Below are positions 36,939 through 46,301 of a stretch of 64,000 bases of DNA, in pieces. Source of the stretch: Bin80 sp026709335. Its GTDB lineage: Bacteria > Bacteroidota > Rhodothermia > Rhodothermales > Bin80. The notes beneath the pieces were generated by a model, which saw only the letters and a list, made by a program, of their open reading frames with translations, was not told the origin of the DNA and ran no database searches. The stretch covers positions 372,001 through 436,000 of the forward strand of contig OZ241385.1 of the NCBI GenBank assembly GCA_965200825.1. The letters run 5' to 3'. The translations under genes were made by a program, and so were the position numbers. The stretch's first letter is position 1. The number at the start of each line of letters is the position of its first letter.

Positions 36939-38899
36939 ATGAGCATAAAAAAAATTACATTAGGCGATGATCTAAGCCAAAGTTTAGATATGGTGAGTGA
37001 GAATGTTCATAAAATAAAGTCGTTGTTCCCGGAAACTGTTACCGAAGGAAAGATTGATTTCGGAGTTCTAAAGCAACTATTGGGAGAAGAGATCAAGCAA
37101 GATGAGGAATTTCACCAATTTACCTGGGCGGGAAAATCCTGGGCTCGAAGGGAGGCACACAAACCTTCAACAGGCACATTGAGACCAGTAAAAAAGGATA
37201 GCTTAGATTGGGATACAACCCAAAATATCTACATAGAGGGGGATAATTTAGAGGTATTAAAACTTATGCAGAAAATTTGGGGGGGGGTATATGTTTAATA
37301 TACATAGATCCTCCTTACAATACTGGAAAGGATTTCGTGTACAAGGATAATTATGCTGATAATCTTAGAAATTATCATGAGATAACTGGACAAGTAGACA
37401 GCCAAGGAAACAGGTTATCAGTCAATTCTGATTCTGCTGGAAGGTACCATTCTAATTGGCTAAACATGATGTACTCCAGATTGATTTTAGCGCGAAACCT
37501 ATTGACAGATGATGGGATTATTCTTATCAGCATTGACGATAATGAGATGCAGAATTTGATTCAGGTTTGTATGGAAATATTTGGTGCTGAGAACTTTGTA
37601 AATAACTTCGTGTGGGTGAGTAACTCCAAAGGCAGGCAGATAAAAGGGTCAGGTGCTGCAACGACCAAAGAATATATCTTGTGTTTCTCCAAAAAAATTG
37701 ATAACCTTTCAAAATTTCATATTGATGTTAAGTATGCTAAAAAGGCAATGCCGGATATTTATAAGGGGTTTAACTATGATATAAAAGAGGACAGCAAAGG
37801 GGAGTATATAACTACGAATGAACTCCACAATACTAATTCAAAGTTTAACGAAAATACTAGGCCGAATCTAGTGTATGATATTTTTTTCAATCCCTTGATC
37901 AATCAGGTTATTACTGGAAATTTAGGTGATAAATTACCAGATGGGTTTGTTAGGATATCTCCACACAGGGCTTCAAAGGGAAAAAACAAATTTCATGCAT
38001 GGAGGTGGGAGAGGGAAAAAGTCGTTAGGGATAAGGGTGACTTAGAATTTGTTGAGTCAGAGAGTGGCTGGAAAGTTTTTACAAAACGAAGAGATTTTTC
38101 CACAACGAGTTTAAAAGATTTGATTACGAATTTTAGCACCGCTCACGGAACAGAAGATCTAAAGAAATTAGATTTGAACCTTTTTGATCATCCTAAGCCA
38201 ACAGAATTGGTTAAGCTTCTTATCAAGATTATGGGCGACAAATCAATTAAGGTAGTTGATTTTTTCTCAGGTTCATCCACGACTGCCCATGCCGTTTTAG
38301 AACTGAATAAAGAGGATGATGGAACAAGAAGTTTTATTCAAGTCCAGCTCCCTGAGCCCACTAATGAAAAGAGTGACGCATACAGTCTCGGATTCAAGAA
38401 TATCGCTGAAATAGGTAAGGAGCGTATTCGCAGAGTGGCCAAAAAAATCAGACAAGAAGATCCTGACAAAGCCCGCACCATGGATCTCGGCTTCAAGGTG
38501 TTCAAGTTGGATAGTTCAAATATCAAGAGCTGGGATGGAAACCCTGAAGACCTACGGCAGTCACTATATGATTCTATTGAGAATATCAAAGAGGACAGAT
38601 CACAGGAAGATGTACTTTATGAAGTATTAATCAAGTATGGTTTGGACTTAGCTCTACCTGTTGAAGAGCGTATAATTGGAGAGCAAAAGGTGTTCAATGT
38701 TGGTAATGGATCCCTTTTCGTCTGCTTAGGAAACGACATCACCAGTGCAGTGGCCAACGCAATCGGTCAGTGGAAAGAAGAGTGTAGTTTCGGGTTTTGC
38801 AGAGTTATATTCAAAGACAGTGGGCTTGTGGATGTCGAAAAAGTCAACTCCCTGCAGATTCTCAAAAAGTATGGGATAAACGAAATAAGGAGTATTTAA
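36939..38899 (+). CDS. mod: Type III restriction-modification DNA methyltransferase (Mod 2), phase-variable, out of frame here
   Basis: The N-terminal frame is a close relative of Mod 1 (FTWAGKSWARREAHKPSTGT, YIEGDNLEVLKLMQKIW), enters 9 G at 37279-37287 and stops at 37298 after 119 residues. The following frame reads ICLIYIDPPYNTGKDFVYKD. Ten G joins them into 653 residues with DPPY at 124-127, exactly as in Mod 1, and motif I DFFSGSS near 441. The stretches after DPPY and at the C-terminus (MDLGFKVFKLDSSNI) match Mod 1 closely, while the middle differs, implying another target sequence. It ends 1 nt before res. Confidence 0.9.
37279..37287 (+). repeat. Poly-G tract (9 G) in mod 2
   Basis: Nine consecutive G occur at the same codon position as the 11-G run in mod 1. 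Ten G restores the frame. Confidence 0.9.
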
Positions 38900-38900
38900 T

Positions 38901-41894
38901 ATGAAGATACAATACGACAGAAATCTTCAGTTTCAGTTAGATGCTATAGCTTCAGTGGTGGACGTTTTCTATGGTCAAGAAAAACATGAATCTACCTTCA
39001 CAGTGTACTCCCCCGAACATATTAATAATCAGACAGCCATAAAAAGCAATGAATTAGGATATGCCAATCAACTAAGGCTGTCAAAGGAAGAAATATTGAG
39101 GAATGTTCAGCAAATTCAGTTGAGCAATGCACTGAAGATTTCCACACCTACGGAGATTGATGAAAATCGGCTGGATTTTACAATTGAAATGGAAACCGGC
39201 ACTGGGAAGACTTACGTATATCTCAGGACTATTATGGAGCTATACGCAAAATTTGGCTTCTCAAAATATGTCGTGGTCGTTCCCTCCATATCTATCAAAG
39301 AGGGAGTTTATAAATCACTTCAAATCACAAAAGATCACCTCAAAGAGATTTACGATAATATCATTTATGATTATTTCGTTTATAACAGTGGCAGCTTAAA
39401 TGATGTCAGAAGTTTTTCAACGGATAATGGATTAAAAATAATGGTGATCAACATTGATGCTTTCAGCAAAAGTTTTAAGGATCCATTGAGTTCAAATAAG
39501 GCGAACATTATTCACAGATACAATGACACCCTGGGAGGCATCCCCCTGGATTTAATCAGGAATACTAATCCAGTCGTGATTGTTGATGAGCCGCAAACTA
39601 CCATGAGCACGCCTCTACGGAAATCTGCAGTAAGCAGCCTCAATCCCATGATGATTCTTCGCTACTCAGCAACTCATCGGGAAAAAATAAATCTGATGTA
39701 TAAACTGGATGCGGTGGATGCTTATACCAAAAAACTAGTAAAGCAAATTGAGGTAGGCTCTGTTCAGGCAGAGGGATTGCATAATCAGGCTTATATCAAA
39801 TTGCTGGAGGTTATACGTGGTGACGGATTACCGAAAGCAAAAGTGGAAATTGATGTCTTGGAGAAGCAGTCAATAAAAAGGAAGAAACTGATGGTTAAGA
39901 AGAACACTGATTTGGAACAGTTAGCGAATAGGACCGAGTATGAAGGGTATACTATCAAGGATATCTATGCAGGTGAGGGAAATGAACAAATTGACTTTAC
40001 TGGTCGAGAAGAGTGTGTCAGATTAGGAGAGGCGATAGGCGATGTTGATGATCTTCAAGTCAAAACCCTCATGATTTCAAAAACTATTGAAGAGCATCTG
40101 GAAAAAGAAATTGTACTTAACAAAAAAGGGATTAAGGTTCTCAGCTTGTTTTTTATTGATAAAGTTTCCAACTATAGAAAGTATGATCATGAAGAAAATC
40201 AATTAAATGGCGAATATGCTAAAATTTTTGAGAATGAATACTCTAAGTTGATAAAACGATCAAAATATCAAGAGTTGTCCAAGAAATCAAATTATAGCGA
40301 TGCCTCAGAAGTTCATGAAGGCTATTTTTCTATCGATGGGAAAGGTAAAAAAATCAAGGATACCAAAGGGAACTCGAAGGATGATGAAAACACCTACAGT
40401 CTCATTATGCGTGATAAAGAGAAGCTACTCAGCTTTGATTCAAAAATTCGATTCATTTTTTCGCACTCAGCACTTAGGGAGGGGTGGGATAACCCCAATG
40501 TCTTCCAGATTTGTACACTCAAAGAAAGAGGTGCATCAAGCATTACCCCTAGACAACAGATTGGGAGAGGACTCAGGCTTTGTGTTGATCAAAAGGGAAA
40601 TAGAGTATATGGCCATCAAGTAAACACTCTGTCCGTCATAGCAAATGAATCTTGGGGAAAATTTGCCCAAGAATTACAAAAAGAAATAGAAGCTGAGTCT
40701 GGAATCCAATTCGGATATGCAAATAAGGATCTTTTTTCTGATATCGTAATCCAAATAATCGATGATATTCCTCATTTTCTTGGACATGAGAAATCTAGCG
40801 AATTGCTCTTACATTTTATGAGAGAGGGATACTTTGATCATGAAGGTAAAGTACAGGACATTTTGAGGATAGCTCTCAAGGAAGGAAAGGTACGCCCCGA
40901 GCGATTCATTGAATACCATGAGGGATACCATGAGTACGTTACGGATCAAATCTTAAATAGGTTGAAAAGCATTGTTGGAAAACTTGAAGTCAGAAATAAA
41001 GACAAGAAGACCAGAGTCAATCCTAACAGACAAGTTCTACTGAGTCCAGAATTCAAAGAACTGTGGGAGCGAGTAAAATATAAGACGACCTTTTCTGTCA
41101 AATTTGATTCTCGGTCTTTAATAAAGAAATGCATTGAGGCATTGGACGAAAATTTGCAAATTCACCGAGGCAAAGTTCATTATGTGAAAGATAGTCTTCG
41201 AATAGATCTAAGGGGCATAACTAATGATGATTCTGAAACCCAAACGCAATCTTATAACTTGAATTATGAAGTAGAGAAGTTGCCAGATATCGTAGGATCT
41301 ATTCAGAATGCGACTCAACTAACCAGAAAATCAATTGTCAAAATATTAACAGGTACGTCCAAACTTGATTATTTCAAAATAAACCCTCAAAAGTTTATAG
41401 AAGGATGTATTGATATCATCAACATGGAAATGAGACACCATATCGTTGATGGAATTAAATATCAAAAAATTGGAGAAAATGAATATTTTAGTCAGGAGTT
41501 GTTTGAGAATGAAGAATTATTTGGATACCTCGAGAATAATTTAGCCAAAAGCAAAAAATCACCCCATGAGTATGTTGTGTGTGACTCTAAGGTTGAATCA
41601 AATTTGTCAAGACAATTCGAGAAGAGTCAGAATATCTCTGTTTACGCTAAGCTACCAAGCTGGTTTAAGATTAATACTCCACTAGGAACCTATAATCCTG
41701 ATTGGGTCATAGCTTGGAAGCAAAATGATGAAGAAAAAATCTACTTTGTCGTTGAGTCCAAAGGTAGCATATTACCAAAAGATTTAAGACCGAAAGAGCT
41801 ATCCAAGTACAGATGTGGGCAGAGCCATTTTGAAGAATTAGGATCAAGGTTAGAGTTAGCAAGAGATCTTTCCGATATTGAGAGCACTATCTGA
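38901..41894 (+). CDS. res: Type III restriction enzyme Res subunit (helicase and nuclease)
   Basis: The intact 997-residue protein has superfamily 2 motor motifs: Walker A METGTGKT (97-104), DEPQ (229-232) in place of DEAD, LRYSATH (motif III) and TPRQQIGRGLRL (motif VI). The C-terminal PD-(D/E)XK nuclease has Asp934 (NPDWVIAW), Glu952 and Lys954 (FVVESKG). By family, Res moves along DNA and cuts only in complex with Mod. It starts 1 nt after mod 2. It has no long homopolymer, so switching lies only in the mod genes. If both mods are off, no restriction or methylation is expected. Confidence 0.93.
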   Translation: MKIQYDRNLQFQLDAIASVVDVFYGQEKHESTFTVYSPEHINNQTAIKSNELGYANQLRLSKEEILRNVQQIQLSNALKISTPTEIDENRLDFTIEMETGTGKTYVYLRTIMELYAKFGFSKYVVVVPSISIKEGVYKSLQITKDHLKEIYDNIIYDYFVYNSGSLNDVRSFSTDNGLKIMVINIDAFSKSFKDPLSSNKANIIHRYNDTLGGIPLDLIRNTNPVVIVDEPQTTMSTPLRKSAVSSLNPMMILRYSATHREKINLMYKLDAVDAYTKKLVKQIEVGSVQAEGLHNQAYIKLLEVIRGDGLPKAKVEIDVLEKQSIKRKKLMVKKNTDLEQLANRTEYEGYTIKDIYAGEGNEQIDFTGREECVRLGEAIGDVDDLQVKTLMISKTIEEHLEKEIVLNKKGIKVLSLFFIDKVSNYRKYDHEENQLNGEYAKIFENEYSKLIKRSKYQELSKKSNYSDASEVHEGYFSIDGKGKKIKDTKGNSKDDENTYSLIMRDKEKLLSFDSKIRFIFSHSALREGWDNPNVFQICTLKERGASSITPRQQIGRGLRLCVDQKGNRVYGHQVNTLSVIANESWGKFAQELQKEIEAESGIQFGYANKDLFSDIVIQIIDDIPHFLGHEKSSELLLHFMREGYFDHEGKVQDILRIALKEGKVRPERFIEYHEGYHEYVTDQILNRLKSIVGKLEVRNKDKKTRVNPNRQVLLSPEFKELWERVKYKTTFSVKFDSRSLIKKCIEALDENLQIHRGKVHYVKDSLRIDLRGITNDDSETQTQSYNLNYEVEKLPDIVGSIQNATQLTRKSIVKILTGTSKLDYFKINPQKFIEGCIDIINMEMRHHIVDGIKYQKIGENEYFSQELFENEELFGYLENNLAKSKKSPHEYVVCDSKVESNLSRQFEKSQNISVYAKLPSWFKINTPLGTYNPDWVIAWKQNDEEKIYFVVESKGSILPKDLRPKELSKYRCGQSHFEELGSRLELARDLSDIESTI

Positions 41895-42620
41895 TGATCA
41901 CTGGGAGAGTTCCAAGCAAATCGGAAGAACCAAGATTAATGCTTGCTTTATGATATGCTCCATATTTTAATAAGAGAATCCATATCGTTGTAGATGTAAA
42001 TCTATTCGGCAGTTATGCCGCGAGAAAAACGGTTTGATTGAATCAGTTACGAGTTGCTTTTGTGCTCTTCGGGTCCCGCGTGTATTCCCTCTTGGTGCTG
42101 CATTTAGCCGTGACCCAACCTCTAATGGAATTACTGCGAGCGTCTTTGGGGAGACGGGCATTAGTATGTAATCCTCGTAACCATATGTCGGTAGGAAGTG
42201 GAAAGAGATGTTTCAATCGGATTGAATAGGCCAGAGAAAATGCCGTTTGTCACTCAGCATCAATGGGTGAATTACGGTTAGAATTGTTTGATTTAGGAAA
42301 TAGGATCTTTTTAGGAGGGCCCGTTACTTACATGCAAACTCTCACTCTTGATGTTCAAAACGTAGCAAAACAGAATCATGAATATCACTCAGGTTCAATA
42401 TTTTTATGGTATTCTTTTACTAGAATGAGAGATGTCAAGGTTTTTTCCCGAGAGTTTTCATTGGGAAAATTCATATGAGTAGAAGACCTAGATTGCTACT
42501 GGAGTTGGCTCCGATCTATTCATGTTATGTTAACAAAGTTTTTGTAGTCAATATTTTTCCGTATTGGATCGTTCCGGACTTCGGGCGTAACATTTAGGCC
42601 AGAGAAAATATCTTGACAGA
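41895..42620. other. Gene-poor gap after the type III locus with a 15-bp direct repeat
   Basis: This 726-bp stretch shows no coding frame I trust; small frames present have no family features. TAGGCCAGAGAAAAT occurs twice, at 42227-42241 and 42595-42609, in direct orientation. A TTTTCCC/GGGAAAA inverted repeat lies at 42443-42469. The stretch may be decayed insertion DNA. Confidence 0.45.
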
Positions 42621-43715
42621 ATGACCGAACAACAGGGACTTATTCCTGCTCCAAAAGGCCGTGCCACGGCTACGAATCCACCGACCCGGTTTGATCCTGT
42701 CAAGTTGGAGTTAGATCTGGATGCCCTCGATCCGGGCGAATTAAGACAAAGTTGTACTCAATTCTATGAAGATACTTCGAGATCAATTCTTGTAAGCAAC
42801 GACTCCCCGGATGTTGGGTTTAGTTGGGGTATCAACCCATATCGTGGCTGTGAGCATGGTTGCATATACTGTTATGCGCGACCTAGTCATGAATATCTTG
42901 GATGGAGTGCAGGGCTTGATTTTGAAACAAAAATTTTGATCAAGCGAAATGCCCCAGAGCTCTTGAGCAAGGAATTGAGAAAGCGCTCCTGGAAGCCAGC
43001 TGTGGTTTCACTCTCAGGGAATACAGACCCATATCAGCCTGCAGAGCGACGCCTTGAATTAACCCGTGGTTGTCTGAAAATCCTGTCAGAGCATCGTAAT
43101 CCTGTCGTAATCATTACAAAGAACCATCTCGTTACACGTGATCTCGATATCCTAGCTCCAATGGCAAAACGTGGCTTGATACAGGTGATGATATCTGTAA
43201 CAACACTACGCAATAATATTGCCAGTGTTATGGAGCCGCGTACCAGTATGCCAGTACGCCGTCTGGATGCAATTGAAAAGCTCTCGGAAGAAGGTATCCC
43301 CACCGGTGTAATGGTAGCTCCCGTGGTTCCGGGATTAACCGATGAGGAGCTCCCGGCTATTCTCGAGGCTGCTGCTGATCGTGGAGCTTTTCGGGCAGGG
43401 TATATCCTGCTTCGGTTGCCCGGGCCAGTTGCCCCACTTTTTGAGGATTGGCTGGATCGGGTCATGCCTGAGCGAAAAGATAAAATTATTACCCGAATCA
43501 AAGATGTGCGCTCCGGACAACTCAATGATCCCCGATTTGGCCATCGTATGCGGGGCGAAGGAGTATGGGCGCAGACCTTGTCTAGTCTGTTTCAAGTCAC
43601 ATGCAAAAGACATAAACTCAATTTGACAAGGAAGCATTTACGCACAGATTTGTTTATTCGACATCCTAGTAATCAACTCAATCTATTTGAGCCCGATGAC
43701 TTCAATGGCTTTTAG
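42621..43715 (+). CDS. Radical SAM protein, PA0069/Rv2578c family (SplB-like)
   Basis: The 364-residue protein has the cluster-binding CEHGCIYC motif (C-x3-C-x2-C) after FSWGINPYRG, followed by YARPSHEYLG, SGNTDPYQPAERRLELTRG and MVAPVVPGLTDEE. These are features of the PA0069 family, related to spore photoproduct lyase, with unknown substrate. The cysteines bind a 4Fe-4S cluster that cleaves S-adenosylmethionine. It is followed 41 nt later by a VOC protein and then lexA, so a DNA-repair link is possible but unproven. Confidence 0.88.
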   Translation: MTEQQGLIPAPKGRATATNPPTRFDPVKLELDLDALDPGELRQSCTQFYEDTSRSILVSNDSPDVGFSWGINPYRGCEHGCIYCYARPSHEYLGWSAGLDFETKILIKRNAPELLSKELRKRSWKPAVVSLSGNTDPYQPAERRLELTRGCLKILSEHRNPVVIITKNHLVTRDLDILAPMAKRGLIQVMISVTTLRNNIASVMEPRTSMPVRRLDAIEKLSEEGIPTGVMVAPVVPGLTDEELPAILEAAADRGAFRAGYILLRLPGPVAPLFEDWLDRVMPERKDKIITRIKDVRSGQLNDPRFGHRMRGEGVWAQTLSSLFQVTCKRHKLNLTRKHLRTDLFIRHPSNQLNLFEPDDFNGF

Positions 43716-43756
43716 TCCGCAACGAAATACTTCGGCAAAAAATCAGACATTCAAAA

Positions 43757-44185
43757 ATGAGCAAACTGGAACTGGGAGCATTTTCCATCAGCCTATCTGT
43801 ACAGGATCTGGATAAATCCAGCGAATTCTATCAAAAACTGGGATTTGAAGTTACACATTCGTGCGAACAGTACCAGATCTTGGTGAATGGTACAACTGTC
43901 ATTGGACTTTTTCACGGAATGTTTGAAGGGAATATCCTCACCTTCAATCCAGGTTTATCCGCAAAATCCAATTCGGAAGGTGCTTTGATGGAATCTTGGC
44001 GCGTAGAGGAGTTCACCGATATTCGAGTCATTCAAAAGCATCTAAAAAACCGGGGCATGAAGCTTATTTCCGGAGTTGATAAAGAAAATCGACAGGGCCC
44101 TGCAAGTCTCATGCTCCGCGATCCAGATGGAAATATAATTTTGGTAGATCAGTTTTTTCCTCATCCGGATGCCTCCCCTGAGTGA
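43757..44185 (+). CDS. VOC-family (glyoxalase/dioxygenase-like) protein
   Basis: The 142-residue protein has the VOC repeat pattern: FSISLSVQDLDKSSEFYQKL at the start and SLMLRDPDGNIILVDQF at the end, as in glyoxalase I, bleomycin-resistance and extradiol dioxygenase proteins. It could bind a metal, but substrate and reaction cannot be read. It lies between the radical SAM gene and lexA. Confidence 0.85.
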   Translation: MSKLELGAFSISLSVQDLDKSSEFYQKLGFEVTHSCEQYQILVNGTTVIGLFHGMFEGNILTFNPGLSAKSNSEGALMESWRVEEFTDIRVIQKHLKNRGMKLISGVDKENRQGPASLMLRDPDGNIILVDQFFPHPDASPE

Positions 44186-44229
44186 CAATCATCTGGAAAT
44201 TATTTTATAGTGAAACACGGAACTATATT

Positions 44230-44250
44230 ATGTTTATAATATATAAACAT
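44230..44250 (+). promoter_or_regulatory. Candidate LexA operator (SOS box)
   Basis: ATGTTTAT-AATAT-ATAAACAT is a perfect 8-bp inverted repeat, 23 nt before the lexA ATG. LexA represses itself in many bacteria, so this is the obvious candidate site. It does not resemble the E. coli or Bacillus boxes. Confidence 0.5.
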
Positions 44251-44273
44251 ATACAAAACATGCACATAATAAC

Positions 44274-44951
44274 ATGCCAAGACAATTGACTGCTAAACAG
44301 AAAGCGGTGTTAGATTTCATCATAAAATATGATCGAGAGGATCGAGGATGGCCTACTTATGAGGATTTCTCACAGGAATTTGGTTATAAATCCTCCAATA
44401 GTATCACTCAGAATCTGAAAGCTCTCGTAAAGAAGGGGCATCTGATTCATGCAGACGGTGGTTATCAGTTAAAACCGAATGAACCAACTGTGCCAGCTGG
44501 GATTCCTGTTTTGGGTGAGATTTCTGCGGGAATGCTGCAGGAAGCAGTGGAAGCCAATCTTGGACAAATCACACTGGAAACTATTTTTCCCAATCTTGAC
44601 CGTATTTTTGCTGTACGAGTTCGGGGGGAATCTATGGTAGGAGCAGAGATCCATGATGGAGATTATGTGCTCTTGACCGATGATGATATTCCTGACGGAG
44701 GCATTGGGGCCATACTATATAATGGTGAAACATCCCTCAAGAGAGTATTTATGGATCATCGGGGACTTCGCCTGGAACCAGCGAACCCAGAATATAACGA
44801 GATTAGTGTTTCACCTGATATCTTTGAAGAGGTGAAAATTCTGGGGCGCTACATCGGACATGTGAACAAAAGCGGAATTCTTAAATCTCCAGGCATGTAT
44901 CAGATTTCTACACGATCTTATTCTCCATTCGGACAGGGAACCGAAACTTGA
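44274..44951 (+). CDS. lexA: LexA repressor
   Basis: The 225-residue protein has an N-terminal winged helix-turn-helix (AKQKAVLDFIIKY, YEDFSQEFGYKSSNSITQNL) and a C-terminal peptidase S24 domain. The cleavage site Ala-Gly is in ISAGMLQE, the nucleophile serine in VRGESMVGAEI and the lysine in ETSLKRVF. RecA filaments trigger self-cleavage after DNA damage. A C-terminal tail of about 25 residues extends beyond usual LexA (about 200-210). An inverted repeat sits just upstream. Confidence 0.92.
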   Translation: MPRQLTAKQKAVLDFIIKYDREDRGWPTYEDFSQEFGYKSSNSITQNLKALVKKGHLIHADGGYQLKPNEPTVPAGIPVLGEISAGMLQEAVEANLGQITLETIFPNLDRIFAVRVRGESMVGAEIHDGDYVLLTDDDIPDGGIGAILYNGETSLKRVFMDHRGLRLEPANPEYNEISVSPDIFEEVKILGRYIGHVNKSGILKSPGMYQISTRSYSPFGQGTET

Positions 44952-45104
44952 CTCATCGTCATCCCTAGTTTTTTTGCAGCCCTGTCACATGTTACTGCCC
45001 ATGGAGGTTTAATACACAGGTATCAGTGGCTGCATTGATGTCCTCTGGTTTAGTGCTTCGGTCGTATCCGTGCCATAATCTGGTTTTCAAATCCCACTCT
45101 TTGG

Positions 45105-45782
45105 TTACCAGGGATGCCCGAGTGTTTGAGTAAGATATTTCATATACTCCGTGCCATGGCCGTAGATTTGACACAGCTTGTCTGAAAAGGCCGGTGTAGA
45201 TACAAATTCTTCGGTCAGAGGAGAAGAGGCGACGAAATGTTTACATTTCAGATCCTCGATCAGGGGGTGATTCGGGTCAAATCCCTTGGGGGCTCGTTTT
45301 AACTTCTGATGCTCATAGCCTGCGGAGAACACCTTCAAGAAGCTTTGATCTCGGGTAATTCTGAGCCATTCATCTGGTTCATCGACAATCCGTTTTCGAA
45401 TTGTAAACAATTCTCTACTACCCGGCGCCCAGATCCCGAGCGCTGCAAATACCTCGCCGGGCTCCAAGTGAAGATAAAATCCGGGCGCGTGTGCATCCTT
45501 TCCTACCTCGTGTCGAAAATGGATTCCGGCTGCTTCTTTGTATGGCCTTTTGTCCTTTGAAAAACGGACATCACGGTAAATCCGAAACAGGGATCCTCCC
45601 ACTTTCGGAATTGCCAGAAAATGAGGGCTGATGCTATATAGTGGGGCCGCAAATTCTGCGATAAAATCTAGTAGGGGGGCTTTTACATCCTGTTCATAGC
45701 GAGATCGATTTTCATTGAACCAGTCACGGTTATTATTGGCACTGAGATCACGAAAAAAATCAAATAAGGCTGGAGGAATCAT
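45105..45782 (-). CDS. DUF2461 (TIGR02453) family protein
   Basis: The 225-residue protein matches DUF2461: the N-terminal FDFFRDLSANNNRDWFNENR, the SLFRIYRDVRFSKDKRPYKE core and PGFYLHLEPGEVFAALG. The function of this family is unknown. It is convergent with lexA, with 153 bp between. Confidence 0.88.
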   Translation of the reverse strand: MIPPALFDFFRDLSANNNRDWFNENRSRYEQDVKAPLLDFIAEFAAPLYSISPHFLAIPKVGGSLFRIYRDVRFSKDKRPYKEAAGIHFRHEVGKDAHAPGFYLHLEPGEVFAALGIWAPGSRELFTIRKRIVDEPDEWLRITRDQSFLKVFSAGYEHQKLKRAPKGFDPNHPLIEDLKCKHFVASSPLTEEFVSTPAFSDKLCQIYGHGTEYMKYLTQTLGHPW

Positions 45783-46301
45783 CAGATGAATGGGGAATTT
45801 CTCAAGGACTTAATCGGGGTTTGACGCTAATTGAGAAAGATTGATTGTGATACATCAAATCAAGTGAGAGAGTGTGGAAATAGAGACTCTCTTATTCATC
45901 GATGACATCCAATTGTTTCCAACAATAGCAGTCCCACCTTGCAATGAAGTTACCAGGTGAATGAAGAAAAAAAAATGAGCTTTCGGTGGAGTCAGCCTCC
46001 TAGGATCTTCGAGATGAAAATAATTTTCTGGAGAAAGCAATTGGTGTGGATTTGCAGAACGCAGATCATCGCAGGAAAGCTGGAAAAATCAACCTCCAAG
46101 TACTCGAGTCCATGCATGGAGAAATTGCAGGATGCAGGATTCAAAAGTTAACATCATGTGACCTATTCATCGATTCAATCCAAAGTCTCTAGTAATGGCG
46201 ATAGGTTTGGCATGAAATCAATAGGAATGAGCTTGATTTACTGAGATCGGTTACAATCATTTGGTTTAGTTCGTTGTTCAACCGGTCCAACCCCAAAATT
46301 A
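45783..46301. other. Non-coding gap before the cysteine synthase gene
   Basis: I see no convincing gene. Short frames (one from 45957, another ending near 46190) lack start or family signals. No tRNA-like or terminator structure stands out. Confidence 0.4.

Noticed and set aside
41967..42161. 64-residue minus-strand frame after res
   Set aside because: No recognisable family, no ribosome site and no neighbours that support it.
42263..42478. 71-residue frame in the gap before the radical SAM gene
   Set aside because: No family match I recognise and poor codon pattern; left as part of the gap.
45957..46151. 64-residue frame before the cysteine synthase gene
   Set aside because: Composition and lack of family features suggest chance.
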